Assembly (NCBI GenBank): GCA_021802595.1
Contig: JAJZRT010000237.1
Location: forward strand, 1 to 6,319
DNA from: Pseudomonadota bacterium
GTDB lineage: Bacteria > Pseudomonadota > Gammaproteobacteria > Burkholderiales > Thiobacillaceae
Length of the DNA stretch: 6,319 nt
Reading direction: 5' to 3'
The notes beneath the pieces were generated by a model that was not told where the DNA came from, made no database searches, and worked only from the letters and a program-made list of their open reading frames with translations. The position numbers and the translations under genes are program-made. How positions within the stretch are numbered: position 1 is the stretch's first letter; every line of letters begins with the position of its first letter. Shown here one piece after another: positions 4,574-6,319 of the stretch.

Positions 4574-6319
4574 GGCCAGCGTCTCCAGCGGCCTCGGCTC
4601 CCCGATCAGATACCCCTGCACGCAATCCACCCCCATCTCTCCAAGCTTCGCCAGCGCCTCGGCATCCTCGACAAACCCCGCCACCGTCTTGATCCCGAGG
4701 AAGCTGCCGGTTTCCAGGATCGACCGCACCAGTGCCTCGTCGATCATGCTGGTGCCGATTTCGCGCACCAGGGCGCGGTCGAGTTTCAGGTAGTCGAGCT
4801 TCATGCTTTTCAGGCTGGTGTAGGAACTGGTGCCGGCACCGAACTCGTCGCGCGTGAAGCGGCAGCCGTGGCGCTGCAGCTGGCGCATGAACAGCTGGGT
4901 CTGGGCGTGGCCTTCGACGGCGTCGGCCTCGCTGATCTCGAAGATCAGCTTGTCGCCGGGGAGGTCGCCGCGCGCCAGTTCGGCCAGCAGGTATTTCAGG
5001 AACAGCGGGTTGATGACCGACTGGCCGGACAGGTTGATCGACAGCCCGCCGATCCGCGCGAGCGTGTCGCGGTGCTCGCGCATCCATTGCAGGACATGAC
5101 GCACCACCCAGCGGTCGATTTCGGTGATGCGTTGCAGGCGTTCGGCAACGGTAATGAGGTCGCGCGTGGCGATGCTGCGCGCGCCCTCTGCAGCGGGGTG
5201 AAGCAGCACTTCGTAATAGAGCGGTGTGCGCGCGGTGTCGGCCGCGGCGGTCACCGGCTGGCAGTTGAGGGTGAGCTGGTTGTTGGCGAGGATAGCGGTC
5301 AGTTCGTGCGCCCACTCCGCCAGTGCCTGCGTGCCGCTGTCGCCGGCTTCGTCGTTGTAGGGCAGGACGGACACGCCGGATTCGCGCGCGCGCGCGCAGG
5401 CGGCGTTGGCGTTGTCGTAATAGGCTTCGGGGCTGATGCAGTCGCGGGCCCAGATCAGGCCGGCGGCGGCCTGCACCTGGTAGCGGGTGCCGTTGATTTC
5501 CTGGGGCTGTATGGTCACGGCGTGCAGCAGGGCCTTGGCCTGCGCTTGCGCGGAGGCCTGGCCGGCTGCCTCGATCCAGAATGCGATGCCGGATTCGCCC
5601 GCCCGTGCGAGCAGCGCATTGGGCGGTAGCAGCGTGGGCATGATCTGCGCGTAATCGCGCAGGATGGGGGTGCGGATTTCGACCCCCGCCGCTTCGCCTG
5701 CGGGATTGCTGATGTCGAACTGGATCACGCCGATGGCATAGCCGCCGTCCGCCGTCTGGCTGCGCAGCCAGCTGCGGCGGATGGCGCGGAAGAAGCTCTT
5801 GCGGTTGGGCAGTCCGGTGGCGGGATCGTGCGAGGCCTGCCACAGCAGGTCGCGCTGCATCTTCTGGATCATCGCGCTGTAGGAGCGGTCCATCAGCGGC
5901 AGTTCCAGATCCTCGGTCCATTGCGCCGCGCCGTCTTCCAGCGACTGCAGCAGGTCCTGGCGCTTGAGGTCGAGTTTCTTGATGCCCCGGTAGTTGGCGA
6001 ACACATACACCGGCGGCTGGTCGCCGATCCAGATCAGGTTGAGCGGGGCATCGAGCGACTTGAACTGCAGCCAGTCGCCGACGCGCAGGCGTTCGGCCAG
6101 GTTGTCCTGCGCCTCGGTGAGCGGCTCGCTGGCGGCGTCGTCGAGGCGGGCAGCGACCGGGGTGTGCTGGCGCTGCGACTTGCCTTCGTCGAACAGTGCG
6201 ACGGCGAGCTGGTCGACGATGCGGTCCTGCGCGAACTTGTCGGCGCAGACCTGGGTCAGGGCGTGGTCGATGTGCTGCAGCAGGGTCTGGACATGGGCCG
6301 TCGTGGGTGGCTCGGCGGG
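4571..6319 (-). CDS. DUF1631-like / degenerate GGDEF / degenerate EAL protein (N-terminal part outside window)
   Basis: Probable c-di-GMP receptor. The frame has no stop up to the right edge, so the first 582 visible residues are the end of a larger protein; a GTG at 6008-6010 is internal, not the start. Numbering from the edge: residues about 76-150 (RLRVGDWLQFK, then VYVFANYRG) resemble the C-terminal part of DUF1631 proteins. The GGDEF domain starts at about 160 (ASHDPATGLPNR) but has GESGI (241-245) in place of GGDEF, so cyclase activity is not expected. The EAL domain (about 345-582) has EVL (370-372), INLS (N429), FEISE (E461, E464), DEFG instead of DDFG (491-494), YLKLD (K512), AGFVE instead of AEGVE (547-551) and QGY (Q568). 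The catalytic base Glu of EGVE is Gly, so phosphodiesterase activity is also doubtful, while ligand binding may remain. This is reminiscent of FimX-type receptors. No membrane helix is visible. Confidence 0.9.
   Translation of the reverse strand, partial: PAEPPTTAHVQTLLQHIDHALTQVCADKFAQDRIVDQLAVALFDEGKSQRQHTPVAARLDDAASEPLTEAQDNLAERLRVGDWLQFKSLDAPLNLIWIGDQPPVYVFANYRGIKKLDLKRQDLLQSLEDGAAQWTEDLELPLMDRSYSAMIQKMQRDLLWQASHDPATGLPNRKSFFRAIRRSWLRSQTADGGYAIGVIQFDISNPAGEAAGVEIRTPILRDYAQIMPTLLPPNALLARAGESGIAFWIEAAGQASAQAQAKALLHAVTIQPQEINGTRYQVQAAAGLIWARDCISPEAYYDNANAACARARESGVSVLPYNDEAGDSGTQALAEWAHELTAILANNQLTLNCQPVTAAADTARTPLYYEVLLHPAAEGARSIATRDLITVAERLQRITEIDRWVVRHVLQWMREHRDTLARIGGLSINLSGQSVINPLFLKYLLAELARGDLPGDKLIFEISEADAVEGHAQTQLFMRQLQRHGCRFTRDEFGAGTSSYTSLKSMKLDYLKLDRALVREIGTSMIDEALVRSILETGSFLGIKTVAGFVEDAEALAKLGEMGVDCVQGYLIGEPRPLETLA
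5383..5397. repeat. Alternating CG tract inside the EAL-type gene
   Basis: Fifteen bases of uninterrupted CG alternation lie in codons for ACARARES, near the end of the degenerate GGDEF domain. Such tracts can slip or adopt Z-form DNA. Here it probably reflects Arg/Ala codons in GC-rich DNA. Confidence 0.6.

Noticed and set aside
4234..4692. Small plus-strand frames in the phospholipase/EAL gap
   Set aside because: They consist of translated palindromic repeats and run into the end of the EAL-type gene on the other strand.
4868..5629. Plus-strand frame of 253 codons opposite the EAL-type gene
   Set aside because: No ribosome binding site or domain; the minus strand carries recognisable GGDEF and EAL motifs throughout.
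1542..6319. A new functional system linking the GGDEF piece, phospholipase C and the EAL-type protein
   Set aside because: The GGDEF piece is a relic, the phospholipase is a standard stand-alone exported enzyme, and a repeat-filled gap of about 700 bases separates it from the EAL-type gene.

Overview
The window comes from a high-GC proteobacterium. A betaproteobacterium (Rhodocyclales or Burkholderiales type) fits best, with a xanthomonad-like gammaproteobacterium as the alternative. This rests on the strongly GC-biased third codon positions, the kinds of genes present, and the intergenic palindromic repeats, which look like families common in those groups. The taxonomic call is an inference and no species is implied.

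Layout, left to right. (1) Bases 1-1478, plus strand: the C-terminal half of a P-type cation-transporting ATPase whose membrane part resembles the Na,K/H,K-ATPase (type IIC) branch. (2) Bases 1475-1543: a large inverted repeat with about 21-bp arms. It supplies the ATPase stop codon and encloses one copy of a dispersed repeat motif. (3) Bases 1542-1655, plus strand: the last 38 codons of a diguanylate cyclase (GGDEF) domain. They have no start and no upstream portion, so this is a gene remnant fused directly to the repeat. (4) Bases 1704-3875, minus strand: a complete Tat-exported phosphocholine-type phospholipase C with a good ribosome binding site and an unusual 27-residue C-terminal tail. 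(5) Bases 3876-4570: about 700 bases with no convincing gene. The right half is packed with small palindromic repeats; two of them appear to be split by roughly 50-base hairpin inserts. (6) Bases 4571-6319, minus strand, running off the right edge: the C-terminal 582 residues of a large protein with a DUF1631-like segment, a degenerate GGDEF domain and a degenerate EAL domain. It is more likely a cyclic-di-GMP sensor than an enzyme.

The genes do not look like one operon or one new system. The ATPase and the phospholipase converge on the scar holding the GGDEF remnant, and the c-di-GMP protein is separated from the phospholipase by the repeat-rich gap. The most informative signals are the signs of rearrangement: a repeat exactly at the junction of two unrelated coding ends, nested repeats, and a possibly altered phospholipase C-terminus. 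The amino-acid changes that probably disable the GGDEF and EAL active sites are also informative. I found no tRNA, rRNA, CRISPR array, insertion sequence with a transposase, or replication origin.
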